This document shows, in pieces, positions 24,361 through 36,280 of a stretch of DNA of 64,000 bases. Source of the stretch: Trichoderma breve (lineage: Eukaryota; Ascomycota; Sordariomycetes; Hypocreales; Hypocreaceae); assembly GCF_028502605.1 (NCBI RefSeq), contig NC_079236.1, forward strand, positions 558,001 through 622,000, written 5' to 3'. Made by a program: the position numbers and the translations under genes. Under the pieces are notes generated by a model, which saw nothing but the letters and a program-made list of their open reading frames with translations, did not search any database and had not been told where the DNA came from. Numbering within the stretch: position 1 is the first letter of the stretch; each line of letters opens with the position of its first letter.

Positions 24361-25839
24361 CTATGCAGCGTTCGGGTCACTTGAGATCTCCACTTCGAGC
24401 TCCCCCTTCAAGTACTTCCTCGGTACTTTTCGCCAACACTCCAAAACATCATCGTCAGGAACAAATCCAGAGTTGCTTGTCCACAGCGCTTCGGCCGTTG
24501 ATCTTTCTGCATGATACCAGAATTTGTGCCAATATTCGTCGTCCACTCCCAGTCCCACGTCGAGCCCCGCAACGAGCGTCATGTCTTCCAGCGCTGGCAT
24601 CTGGAGAGCCGCGCGCCCTGCAGCGATGTAAAATTGCTGCATAGCTGGTGTTGCAATACATCGATCAGATCTAGGCTCCTGGCTTGATGTGGTGCTTATC
24701 CAATCGTTATCCATGGAGTTTTCGTCCTCCGAGTCCTCCGAGGCATTTGGGTCGGGAACGAAGAGCCATTCACCCGACGGAGTGACGGGCGGATAGCACA
24801 AATGGAAGGTGACCAGCCTCTCCCATAGCGGCTCTGCCATATGCACAGAGAGAGTCCGAGGAAAGAATAGTTCGTCGCTGACTATGATGCCATCGATGTA
24901 AAGCGTCTTCAAGCGCTGGGATAGGATGTGGAAAGCTCTGGAAAGCCCATCTTCTCCTTCACTTGAAAGTGTAGTAGTTGGAGGCACTTGAGACCGACTC
25001 ATGCTAGAATAGCTGTCATCGCAGATATCAAAGTCATCGATGGTATGATTGATTCGAGACAAGGCATCAGCAAGGTCTACATCCCTATGTCAGTGGTTGT
25101 TCTTAATTGTACCTAGGTAGAGAAGATTAAGAACTTTACCAGTCCGCATTCTCGAAAATCGCCTCCATTTCCACCAGTTAACGTGCACTTGCTTTGCTGC
25201 GGGCAGTTTTGCTAACAAAGTGCAAATAGCCACTGCAGAGATGTGGCGATCCTCAAAGCTTGGCCTATCTATCTTGATTTCGGATATGGCCACAACAGGA
25301 GAATGTTGCAGAATGCGAGCCGGGTCCGTCAGCTCCAACACTGATTCCGCATATCTGCGTTTCCACATGGGTCCCCTCTCCCCTCTCCATGATGGAGAGT
25401 CAAGTCTCTTCTCAACAGGTAGAGGCGCGAAAACACGGAGCCCAATGCCGCCTGAATGCAGCTCATCCGCAGACCACTGACTTAGCGACTGCAGAAAAGC
25501 TTCAAACGTGGCTTGTAGTGCGCGATTGTTCCTCAGCTTCTCCTTGTCCTTCTCGGGATTTTGTCGCGGTCCAGGCCATGGCAGCACAACCTCCAGCAAG
25601 ATCTCGCGTACATACCTACGGCGCCGAGGGGTGACGATAGAGTTGACCTCTGAGAGTCGCTCCAGATCAAGATACAGCGTGGCAAAAGTCCTGCGCTCAA
25701 TTGTATCCTGCCAAAGGGGGCTAACGGCCGCATACTTGCCGACGCATCGGCGGAGAGGGTGTCTATCGCGAGTCCAATCACGGATGAGAAAGTATATAAT
25801 GCGCTGGATGAGTTCAGGCGTTAGGAGAATAGGTGCCAT
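24361..25839 (-). CDS. F-box-like hypothetical protein
   Basis: Two exons (intron about 25077-25139) encoding about 470 residues. The N-terminus MAPILLTPELIQRIIYFL, followed by YAAVSPLWQDTIERRTFATLYL, has the spacing of fungal F-box proteins that recruit substrates to SCF ubiquitin ligases. No WD40 or clear leucine-rich repeats are visible downstream; an acidic stretch SEDSEDENSMDND occurs near two-thirds. The start at 25839 is chosen because it directly precedes the F-box; an in-frame ATG at 25893 is possible. It is convergent with the amine oxidase and I see no link to metabolism. Substrate unknown. Confidence 0.8.
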
Positions 25840-27248
25840 GCTGTTAACTGTCGTGCAGTGCCAATTGCCCGAGATGATTTTAAAAGCTGGCAAAGAGACG
25901 ATTGTCAGTCCACAAGCAGTTTACACTCACATAGATGCTCCTCATAGTATTTATAACACGTATTGACGCTACCGTACGCAGGATGAGTGGAGATTTTGCA
26001 CTCCACTCGATTTTGTTGTTGGTTGCTGGAAAGTCTTCAAAATGAAATGAAAGCGCTAGGCTCCAGCCTTGGCATCCTAAAGAAGGCATCGCCGACTCGG
26101 TAATCAATGAAAGTAATACCTGGGCTTGAAGTAGCTTATTGGGAGTGGTTACTGAGTATATGCGTACCTATATTCTAATGCTATAACCTTACTTTAAGCT
26201 TCTAGAACTTAAGATCAAGTACATGATGTGCCAGTGCAGCGATTCGTACAATAGCGGGATGAACAAGCAGAGAAAACATACATGGATCTATGGGGCAATT
26301 GGAAGTATACCTGATCCAAATGCCCTGAAATTACCTCACGGCAGCCCGCGCATTAGCTTCTCTCTTTATTCCTTGGAGCTGTTCATCCCCATGGTTCTGC
26401 ATTTTTGGGTTGGCCTGGCATCCAGGACCGTCCTCTAGATTTCTGCTATTGCTTGACATTAATAACTAAATTTAGAGTCAAATTGGGCTGTACAAGGCGC
26501 CAGTGGTTGTTGGTTATGCATATATTTTGGTTCTTCGTGCGTCGGACACAAATACTTAGAATCATTTCTATATACCTATTTGAGTGGTACGGTTATATGG
26601 ATCTATTTGTGCATCCAGCGAATGGCTGACGTTCCTCGGCCCAAGACGACTGTAGTGGTGGCGGCTGTGAACTGCTCTGTCTGTCTGAAGCCTACTCTAA
26701 GTTTGGCCTCTAGCCTTTATTGATGACTTGCATGTATGATGTGGTCGTAGAAAGATGGTAACGCAAGACAAGGCATCTCAGGCCAGGGTATCGGAAGAGT
26801 TGGCATTGGCCAACGGTGGGAGCCGGCGGGTAGGTGAGTAACATACCGCGCCAGAAAAATCACGAGAAATTCATGGCCCGCAGCCTCGTTTCTTAGCAAT
26901 CAAGGTGTCCACGGTTGCTTGCGTTCAGCGGCTACCTGTGCTCAGCGGCTATGCTGTTATTGTTTTGCTGAGGGCCAGAATGGGCGCGACCACGTCTTAG
27001 GGTTGGCTAGAGACTCTTTTGCTTACCTGGACATCTCTTAGGTGTTTAGAAACAAGCGCGATCACAACGGTGATACCTGAATAGTATTGGGTGGTTGCTA
27101 TATTGGACATGGACAGCGGAGCCCTAACTACAAATACTTCACACTTGCCTCATCCAATATCGAATAATGTTTAGCTCATTCTGCCTTCATTTATTAAGAT
27201 ATTATCTCGTAACTGAATACTGAAGCCATATTTGCGGTTCCCACGAAA
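25840..27248. other. Intergenic region without recognisable gene
   Basis: About 1.4 kb with only short ORFs in all frames and no domain I recognise. Confidence 0.5.
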
Positions 27249-30200
27249 ATGAGCTTCTCCTGGACGTCACAGTGGTACCAACAGGAGAAAAACACCCTGG
27301 CTGATGATCAACATCTGCCGACAAGTGAAGAGATGTCTAAGCCAAAGAGAGAGTTGACATATCGCATACGAGGCGTGCCAAATGACTGGGACGGAGACAA
27401 ATTATAGTCATTCCTGACGGAAAGAGACCGCAATGCTGAACCGGTGATATATTCATTGGCTAAAGAGTTTCATGGACGTTCTCAGACTGCTACCGTCTCT
27501 TTTCGAACCAACTGCCAGCCGCCATCGAAATTCTCCCTGCCTGCAGATTCTAACCAACATGGTGAGCGAGGTAGCTTAGTGCTGGATCATGACTTCCTTA
27601 GCATTACCAGTCTCTTTGCTCCCTTGCAGCAAAACCACGGAGTTGAGTAAGTAATCAATCATTCACCCACTCGTTGTATAAGTGTCGGAATTGATGGCTT
27701 CAAGCATCATTGCCATCTCTGGACTTGGCGGACACGCGTTTGGGTCATTTAAAGAGCCGGGAGGAGAGCATATGTGATTAAGAGATGCACTCCCACATGG
27801 CATCACAAGTGACAGCGGCAAGCAAATTGCATGCATTATGGTGTATGGTTACGAGTCAAGTCTTCCAAACAGCGATAGTTTTCAGAATCTGGAAGACCTT
27901 GGAACTTCCCTTCATTCTGACCTTCGAGCGCTCATATCTTATGGTTCGTTCAAGCCTATTGTATTTATTGCCCATAGCTTAGGCGGATTAATCGTCAAAC
28001 AGGTAAGCCCGCTAGCAACACCTGGCTATCATATATAATACTCTAACACGGCAATAGTTCCTCATATCACTTTCAAAGTCAATGAATGATGTGGACCAGA
28101 GGCTAAGAAGTGCAATTTATGGCATTGCATTTTTTGGAGTCCCTCATGACGGCATGGATATTCGATCTCTCATTCCTATGGCTGGAGACGGGCCAAATCG
28201 ATTTCTGTTAGAATCTATTGGATTTAATAATTCACAGATCCTCAATATCCAGCAACGTGAATTCTCAGATGCGTTAGGCGTCAATCACGAGTTCGAGATT
28301 ATTTCATTCTACGAAACCCGCTTGTCGCCAACTGCATTACGGGTATGGCTCCATCGATTAGTTAAAGCAGACTCCACTAATGCGCAGCAGGATAATAAAA
28401 GCGGTAAATGGACGATGTCAGCAGAACCAGCCGTCTTGGTATCTAAGGCGTCTGCCACACATTGCCGGCCTTGGGAGGACGGACCTGAACACATTTGCGC
28501 CATTAATCGTACACACTCAGAAATGGTCAAGTTCAGCCAGGAAGACTCCGAGTATGAGAAAGTTCTCGGTAGAATTAAGAGCCTCACTCGGCGTGCGATT
28601 AAAACGCGAAGGGGTATGTGATAACGCTAAGTCCATAATCGATAATTCAAGAAGAAGCCATATGAAAATCTTTCTAGAGCAAACACCACCATTTATCGCC
28701 CGAAGAACAGAAATGCCTACACTCGCTAGCCTTCAGGCAGATGCAGGATCGCGACAATGACATTGAACATACCGTTCAAGGGACGTGCGAGTGGCTGCTC
28801 AAACACGAAACGTATATCAATTGGGCCGCATCCAACAGAAGCTTACTATGGATTAAGGGAAAGCCAGGCGCAGGAAAGTCTACGTTGCTTAAATATGCCT
28901 TAGGCAAGTAGCGTGATATACTCAGCGCAGGAGGCAATGATCTCGTCATGTCTTACTTCTTCCACGCCCGTGGTGACGATCTTCAAAAGACTCGACTTGG
29001 CTTCTTGTGATCTTTACTTCATCAGATCCTCAAGCAGGCTCTCGAGGCATTAATCAATCTTGTCAGCGTCTATCAACAGAAGTGCAGTGATATGGGCGAT
29101 CCTCCTGAAAAGTGGCAATGGCATTTCGCAGAGCTGTGGGGTTTCTTCAAGTCGTCTCTTCCAAGAATTTTAACAAATCGATCAATCTGGTTGTTTATCG
29201 ACGCTCTGGACGAATGTGGTGAAACTTGCGCGAAAGAGCTCGTCTGCAGATTTACAAGGTTGCTTGCAGAATTACCGCCACATCCCGCTCATATTCATTT
29301 TGACATTTGTTTTACCTGCCGCCACTATCCAATACTAAGTTCTCAAGATCGGTTCGAGATTTGCCTCGAGAGGGAAAACAAAAACGATATTGCCATCTAT
29401 GTGCAATCTGAACTTAAGCTATCTTCATTCGATGAACCAACAGCTTCTGCCATTCGAAACCTAGTCATTGTCCGTGCTTCTGGCGTCTTCTTATGGGCGC
29501 GGCTAGTGGCACAACAAGCTCGTGACCTAGAGTTAAATGGTGCTGGTTCAAACGAGATCGAGAAGACCATTCGTTCCATACCTGAAACTCTGCATAAGCT
29601 GTATAAAGAGCTCATACGTGATATGGAGCCAATCTCCTTGAGACTTATACAATGGGTCTGCTTTGCAATACGGCCATTGCTAACAGAAGAGTTGCGATGG
29701 GCACTGGTCATAGATGCCAGGTTTTTATCGTTACGAGAGTGTGAAAAATCGGAGAATTACATACCTGACGGCCGGCGAATGAACCAACGTCTTATAAAGC
29801 TCGGTCGGGGGCTTGTTGAAGTTACTCTAGGATGTGAAGCTGAGGTTGTCCAATTCATTCACCAGTCTGTTAAAGACTTTTTCACGGACGAGGGCCTGCT
29901 AGCTCTAGACCACACATCGTCATCGGTTAAGGAGTCAATCGGAATGGGACACTTCGAGTTGTCAAAAACATGCATCTGTTATTTAAAGATGGCAGAAATT
30001 ATCTACACATGGTCAAGAAGTCTTTCCCCTGCCAGGCATACAGCAGATTCTTCGTTTCCGTTTCTGGACTATGCCACGACTTCATGGGTAGCACACTCAC
30101 GACAAAGCGATTCAATGGACATTCCCCAAGGAGCTCTTCTGGAATTATTTGCATGGCCATCAAATGCTATTATTGACACATGGATGCATGTTTTCAAGGG

Positions 30201-30960
30201 ATCCAACCCACATTCTCCTCATTGTCCACCAGCCAAAACCACTCTCGTACACATTGCAGCAAGATATGGGATGGTTAGGATGTTGACAGCCGTACTAGAA
30301 AGTGGCGCTCAAACTGATATGTATATCAATTCCAAAGATGAGACCCGCCAAACACCGCTATTATGGGCTGCGAAGAAAGGGCACGAGGCTATTGTTAGGA
30401 TGCTGCTTGGCGCTGGGGCTCAAGTCGATTCAGCAGATAGTCAAAACCTGTCACCACTGTCATGGACTGCAAGAAATGGGCACGAGGCTGTAGCCAGGCT
30501 ATTGCTTGGCGCTGGGGCTCAAGTCAATGCAGTGGGCAGACACAGCCTCACGCCGCTGTCATGGGCTGCAAAGAATGGGCACGAGGCTGTAGCCAAGCTA
30601 TTGCTTAAAGCAGGGGCTCAGGTCGATTGGAAAAATAGCTGGACTCTGCCGCCACATATTGAGCACAGGCGAGATTTTGGTTTTCATAAGCCAGATGGAA
30701 ATGGCCAAACGCCGCTAATATGGGCCGCTATGAATGGGCATGAGGCTATAACTAGGCTACTACTTGATTCTAAGGCTCAAGTTGACTCACGAGGCAGACT
30801 GGATAACTGGACACCGTTGTCATGGGCTACAGATAATGGGCATGAGGGTATAGTTACTGATGGCTGCATGGACTCAGACTGATGCAAAATATTGATGCCG
30901 AGGGCAGCGGGACGCTGCTGTTATATGCCTCGAGGAAAAGGCATAGGATGATGTGGATGC
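27249..30960 (+). pseudogene. Degraded NLR-like gene: alpha/beta hydrolase - NACHT - ankyrin repeats
   Basis: A STAND-type protein remnant. The N-terminal region (TYRIRGVPNDWDGDKL) leads into a DUF676/PGAP1-like hydrolase (ISGLGGHAFGSF, nucleophile in IAHSLGGL, then FGVPHDGMD). Next comes a NACHT NTPase with Walker A GKPGAGKST and a Walker B-like LFIDALDECGE, then ankyrin repeats (TPLSWAAKNGHEAV type) from about 30235 to 30860. The frame holds four stops: TAG at 27405, TGA at 27775, TAG at 28909 and TGA at 29008. A frameshift near 30850 detaches the end (residual reading NIDAEGSGTLLLYASRK to about 30960). The 29092-30882 stretch is still open. Such proteins act in fungal non-self recognition and programmed cell death; this copy is very probably non-functional unless shorter pieces are expressed. 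Confidence 0.85.
30340..30860 (+). repeat. Ankyrin-coding tandem repeats
   Basis: Roughly 99-bp units repeat within the pseudogene: the string for GHEA(I/V)..LLLGAGAQV recurs with only a few changes in the first three units (about 30376-30630), and two more diverged units follow after an insertion around 30631-30700. High DNA identity implies recent amplification or homogenisation. Confidence 0.75.
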
Positions 30961-31567
30961 AGTGGCTGGTCCAATAAAGAGAGTCGGGACGCGCTGCGAT
31001 CGTACGTAAAGAATATGGGCCTGTAGGCTGATTTGTATTTCTTGTGATTTAATTAGTTTGGTTTTTTATTGATTAATTACAGGTCTAAAAACTACCTGAG
31101 TGTTTTTTACGTGGTAATGATGCCTCTTCTAGAACACGACATTGATGCTTACCGGTACCCTTAGTACAGTTTATATTCTATCTGTTTCAATAGCTCACCT
31201 ACTAACTTATGTATATGTAGTTCAGTATATAATAGCTTGCATTCAAATACAGCCGACCCGTAGACCAATACTGCTTTTCCATTTGTATCTTAAAGCCATT
31301 TTGTGCCATATCGTATTATTCATTGATACGTAATCAGGGCCCTGAAAAGCCGCGGAGTGTCAGCATTCTGTTGGTATTACTGCCGGGCGATTATCTCCAC
31401 CACATCAGTATCCATTAAAAAGCAGCATTCCCTTACGGATTTCGGACTTTAGTGCAAAGAGCCGGACTTTAATTGCAAACTGCGGACGAATTCACGTTTC
31501 GTTTTACATCAGCACTTTGCAAGGAGCACATCAGCTCGTTTATCAGCCAGTTTCAACATATTCGATA
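30961..31567. other. AT-rich spacer
   Basis: No gene seen; it lies between the NLR-like pseudogene and the next transcription factor. Confidence 0.5.
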
Positions 31568-33144
31568 ATGGAGAAAACTATTCCAAGAGTAGTTGAAGAG
31601 ACAACTTCTACATTTCTCAAGTTCTGCACAATTTGCGACAAGCCTTTCACAAAGGGTGCGTAGTCGTAACGCCAAACCACCTGAATCGTCTTGCTTAATA
31701 ACCAATTGAAGAATACTCACTCAGCCGCCATGTCTCTTACTGTCGTCGTGCCAGTGCGACGCGTAAGGTTCGACCAAAGGCATGCCTCCGCTGCCATGCG
31801 TCGAAAACGAAATGCAGTCTTTCAAGGCCTCAATGTAGTCGATGCCACTCTCAGGGTTTAGACTGCACTTATGACAGGCCTGCTCGGCGCCCGTTGACCG
31901 TGGCTGCTTCGACTATTGAGGAGCAGCACCCATCTACGAGTAATTTGCCGCGAAGGGGTACTGAACCACTGCACATTGCTGCTACTGCTATATCCAGAAG
32001 TTCATCAAACTCCACCATCGATACCAGTGAATATGTTGACGGATGCGCTACGAGCTCTGAAAGCGGCTCGCGATTGGCCTCATCCGCTACGAATTCTACC
32101 ACATGGCGGCCAGCCCTCGAGCCCGTCCCTTCCGTTACACACACTGATGTGTTGGACTCAAGCAGTTCGTTGGTGTTGGAAAACTTACCCCCAGGAATTC
32201 TCTCTTCTAATGCTGCTATTTATCAACTCACGCACGCCATTCATGCTTTCCCACAGATGATGATGCGCCGGCAGACCTTCCCTCCTTTTATACACGCTCA
32301 TTGGCATATGTCGGAGTTGCCAGAGACTCTTGCGAATTGTATGAGCATCGCACAGATTTACTCGACTCGGACACCGGAAACAAGGCCGTTCCTCTGGCGA
32401 ATGATTGGGGTCGAGCTGCAACGATTTCAAGGCGAGGTATGTATTTGCAGTTGAGTCTTCATAAGCTAGAGGAAGTATTAACATTGTCAAGGCCGAAACT
32501 GCTGATATGTACAGCCTCCAGTACTCTTTACAAGCGATCATGCAATTTATCATTATGGCGATTACTGATCAAGACGCAATCGCCTTGACTTGGGCACCGA
32601 AGCTTATCGAGACATTTCACGTACGTAAAATGACATAGATGCGCTTAGTTCTGCCATTGCTTATTTCAATAGATCTTGTGTACTCGCATACGCACTCTTC
32701 TTAATGGTGAGTGTTTCACATATTTTGGAGAAACCCTCCCGGATGCGACTTGGGAAGAATGGATATTTGCGGAAACCCGACGACGGTAAGCCAGTGTTAC
32801 CATTTCCCCATCTGCTGATGTTAATATGCGCTAGAATTATATGTGTTTGGTTCTTCATGAGTCGCATCATTTCCCCTACAGTTAGCAACTCTTTCATGCG
32901 TGCCTATCCTTTACATATGCTGCCTTTGGTCTCGAATAAGTCACTTTGGGAAGCTCGTAGTCGCCAAGAATGGGAAACTGAAAGAGCACTACAAGATGCC
33001 TGTTACCCAATGACCACTTTTGCAGAGCTTATAGAAGCAAAAAGGCGGTCAAACGAACTATTTTACAAGCGCAGGCTGGAGACTTGGGACGCTGGTGTGG
33101 ATAAGATGGGCATGCTGATAAACATTGCTACGGATTTAGTCTAG
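31568..33144 (+). CDS. Transcription factor with N-terminal C2HC-like finger and Zn2Cys6 cluster
   Basis: Exon 1 encodes MEKTIPRVVEE...FCTICDKPFTKG; after an intron ending near 31720 the frame continues RHVSYCRRASATRK and then CLRCHASKTKCSLSRPQCSRCHSQGLDCTYD. The first motif (CxxC...HxxxC) resembles a modified C2H2 finger and the second is a canonical Zn2Cys6 cluster. This pairing is known from a family of fungal regulators that carry the finger just ahead of the binuclear cluster. The C-terminal region continues through three further introns (about 32437-32491, 32620-32672 and 32788-32834) to WDAGVDKMGMLINIATDLV. The frame is intact, unlike the upstream neighbour. It could regulate the reductase and formaldehyde block to its right, but no target site is proven. 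Confidence 0.85.
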
Positions 33145-33504
33145 AGGATGAATGGTGCGAGGGGATGGAGAAAAACCTGGCAAAGCAGCTGCTTTAGCGA
33201 AATTTTCAGATATTTAAGATGTCATACGCAATGAACTTCTTTTTAGTGACGAGGGTTCGACCCCAATCCCGCTCATGTTGCACTGACCGTGGATACTAAA
33301 TGAAGCTCTGTGAACCTGGAAAGATTATTGGCATAATCCGCTGTTGCAATCTTATCATCCGCAACCAGTATAATAAAACAGTGTATAGTTGAAGCTATTC
33401 TATCAGACGATTTCTAACGAGCTAGACAAAATTGATCTCATTGGCAAACCAGACCGCCAGTAAAGAACTCTGGTTGAATTTAGATCAAACCAACCCATTC
33501 CTCT
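33145..33504. other. Convergent spacer
   Basis: 3' flanks of the transcription factor (+) and of the reductase (-). Nothing else seen. Confidence 0.5.
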
Positions 33505-34690
33505 TTATTTCTGACCAATTAGCTCCAAGTACTGCCCAGTGACACTCAGTATCTGCTCTTCAAAAGACTTAAAGATGATGCCAAATGCCTTCTCAGCCTT
33601 AGTGGTATCAACTATTTTATCCAAAGTCTTTGGTCGCACTGCGGTATCGACCTTGAAGATTCCCTCAGCGCATTCTTTGGGATAATGCTTCTTGACGATA
33701 TCAAATGATTCATCCCATTTGACCCTTTGAAGAGAGTGAGCACAAGACAGGTAGTCCTCGTTACCAGGCACACTAGGGTCGAGAGCGCGGACATGCATAA
33801 AAGCAACATCGTCAACGTGAACCGGGTTGCATGGAAGTGGTATGGGTTGCGGTTTGCCTGTCATAGGGCCGATCAGAGTAGCATTGGGACCTCTGAGCAG
33901 CGACTCAACATCTTTGGCTGTTTCGTCTCGTCCAAGAACAAAGACCGGTTCAATCGTAATTAGATCGAAAGGGGGCTTATTTTTTGTCATCCACTCTTTT
34001 GTTGCCTCCAGGGCCAGAGCTTTAGAGGCGGCATATGCTGCTATCCAGCTGGGAAAAGGTCCTGTGGTGACGACAGTGCGGTGATTTTCTAAATTTAAGA
34101 ACACATTCATCAGTGACGTCTTGTAATAAAGTAGCTCAGATTACATACCATCAACGATCACATCGGGACCATATACGGCAAGGCCTGTGATTGAGAGAAT
34201 GGATCCAGTGATGACAACTCTTTTGACACTCTCAGCAGTAATTGCTGAGTCTAGCATGCCAACAGTGCCTTTAACTGCCGGCTGTATAAAGCTGGACTCG
34301 TAATCACTTTGAACAAGGTCAGGAGAAGAAAAGGGCGACGCCACGTGTACGATATATTTGACCCCTTTGACTGCTTCATCGTAGGCACCCGGTACTGTGA
34401 TATCTGGAACAACGATATGTTCCATCTGCGACGCATACGGAGCAGCAGATTTGAGAGCCTTGATCTTTTCAAAACCCGCGACATTTCGAACTGCAGCACG
34501 GACTTTGTAGCCTGCTTCCAAGAGAAGAACCAGAGTGCGAAAGCCAATGAAGCCCGTGGCTCCGGTAAGCTGTTGTAAACAAATCAACATCTTCTGCTCT
34601 ATGAAACAAGACTGGGTATGCTATTCCTGGATAGGTGTGGTAGAGGAGGTCTGTAGAGAGGATACTCACAAGAACAAGGTCACCAGCCAT
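33505..34690 (-). CDS. Extended SDR: NAD(P)-dependent ketone/aldehyde reductase (Gre2/dihydroflavonol reductase-like)
   Basis: Three exons of an extended short-chain dehydrogenase. Exon 1 is the short MAGDLVL; splicing joins it to LTGATGFIGFRTLVLLLEAG, the dinucleotide-binding glycine motif. Further on are HVASPFSS and, in the last exon, the catalytic pair YAASK, then IEPVFVLG. Typical members reduce ketones, methylglyoxal or aldehydes with NADPH. The start at 34690 is fixed by the need for the first beta strand (GDLVLLTGATG). It lies at the left of the cupin and formaldehyde-related genes in the same orientation. The substrate is not predictable; reduction of a reactive carbonyl fits the neighbourhood. 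Confidence 0.9.
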
Positions 34691-35686
34691 GATTGCTATA
34701 ACGCGAATGATAGATTGTATTGAAGATCTAATTTGTTATATTCTATCAAGTTTCCTGGGCAATAAATCGCCTTTATACTTTTCTTTTCTCTTAATATCAT
34801 GGTCTGTTGTTGAAGTACACACATAGCCACCAGTTAGTAATCTCCCATTGTGTGAATATTGAAGCCCTTGTCCAATCTCCAAAATGGCCGTAGTTATGAC
34901 CACTAAGCTGACAAATTCCCTAGTTATTCATGATGACCAAATGCTGTAGTCGCAATGGTCGTTTAGTAGTTTGACAATATTGTTGCGTTTAATCTGACCA
35001 GACGACATACCATTCCTGCCGACCGTGATGACCGACCACAATGGCCGACCAAATTGGCCGACCAAAATGACCGCCTGGCCAATGAGACAGACCCACTAAG
35101 GCGCCGCCATAGAACATGATCCAGGGATTTAATGGCATCTACGGAGTAACAACTGCTAATTCCGTTCATAGGCCCGTGATATACCATGCACGGCTACCAA
35201 GAATTTGGCAGCTTCTACGTATAAAAGGGCCACCCTCGGATAACCACAGGTACAGGTAAAAAGGCACATAAGGATTGTCTTGAATCATTCTATTTGTGAC
35301 GAGTAGCTGATTAATTGAGTCAGCGATGTCCATCTAATCTAAAAGCCCAATGGCACAAGGTATTGGACTAAAACCCGCTTCTTCGACATGATATAGAACG
35401 ACGTTTATTATTTTATTAGCCTTACTGCTTCTGTGGTCTCGTCACGACCTGGCACCTTATAATAGTGCATCCTTCATGAATACTTGGTTCCGACATAATA
35501 ATTGCTACAATTGTGGTTGTTGCTAAACTACTACCCTGTTGGCGCTATGTTATGACGGATCATGACAGATACACTCTTCTCGAGCTTGAGTTTGTAGGAT
35601 CAACAATTTTTGTACTATAACATCTGGTACTAGAGCTACTCCTTCAAGCTGATGAATCCCAACACCATAAATCTTACCACAGAAGC
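34691..35686. other. Intergenic region with short tandem repeat
   Basis: About 1 kb holding the reductase promoter and the 13-bp repeat annotated separately. No gene is supported. Confidence 0.5.
35028..35078. repeat. 13-bp tandem repeat, about four units
   Basis: Units ATGACCGACCACA, ATGGCCGACCAAA and TTGGCCGACCAAA, then a diverged ATGACCGCCTGG. Each carries a GCCGACC or ACCGACC core. They lie about 340 bp upstream of the reductase start and 610 bp downstream of the cupin stop. They could be protein-binding sites or a minisatellite. Confidence 0.8.
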
Positions 35687-36280
35687 TTATTTTATACCTA
35701 GAGTCAAATCTTGATCCAATTCGCCGCCTTTAACTTGAATCTTCTCGATTGGCTGAAACACAAAGAAGATGCGCAATGTACCATTGTTGTCGTCTTGTTT
35801 GGTGAGATTGCGCCATGCGTGAGCAGTTCCTCGTTGAATAAAAACGTCTCCCTTCCGGAGAGTCTTCTTCTCCCCCGAGTCAAGTACTAGCTCAGTAGTT
35901 CCATCAATAACAACGCCATAATCTAGACTAACTGTCCGATGCATAGCAATGTCGTTCCCATATGGCACTTCAACGATGGTGCAAGCTGTGCCACCATCTG
36001 GATTCAGAGGCGACAAATTTTGTAAGCTAGATTTATACTGTTTGACATCTAGATTGGCCTTGGATTCATTTGTAGCTGACGTGCTCGGCGAAAGGCCCTG
36101 AACCGGAAATGTTGTGGTCGAATATGCAAGAGCATAGTCTGATGTGGGAGGCCTTCCCGTCGGGACTGGAAATTTTTCGAACGGCACGGTACTATCAATA
36201 TTCTTTTCGAATACAGCATTGCCGCTTTCTGGGTCATGAGTTGTGATAACCCTGGTGAACGAAATTGGATAATTGGCCAT
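35687..36280 (-). CDS. Cupin-domain protein
   Basis: A single-exon protein of about 197 residues. The C-terminal half has a cupin-2 barrel: AMHRTVSLDYGVVIDGTTELVLDSGEKKTLRKGDVFIQRGTAHAWRN is the paired-motif region, with the His of AMHRT and the late HAWRN suggesting a metal site; the first motif is incomplete compared with HxHxxxE cupins. Fungal proteins of this type occur in metabolic and secondary-metabolite clusters, often with unknown reactions (isomerase, cyclase or dioxygenase-like). The start at 36280 (MANYPISFT) is preferred over an in-frame ATG at 36334. It has the same strand as the reductase and the dehydrogenase on either side. Confidence 0.85.
   Translation of the reverse strand: MANYPISFTRVITTHDPESGNAVFEKNIDSTVPFEKFPVPTGRPPTSDYALAYSTTTFPVQGLSPSTSATNESKANLDVKQYKSSLQNLSPLNPDGGTACTIVEVPYGNDIAMHRTVSLDYGVVIDGTTELVLDSGEKKTLRKGDVFIQRGTAHAWRNLTKQDDNNGTLRIFFVFQPIEKIQVKGGELDQDLTLGIK

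Noticed and set aside
28622..28760. ORF piece reading MKIFLEQTPPF in the NLR-like region
   Set aside because: The frame that fits NACHT-ankyrin relatives (EEQKCLHSLAFRQMQ) is a different one; this is a shadow.
33245..33275. tRNA-like box GGGTTCGACCCC
   Set aside because: It resembles a B box, but no matching A box, acceptor stem or cloverleaf can be drawn around it.
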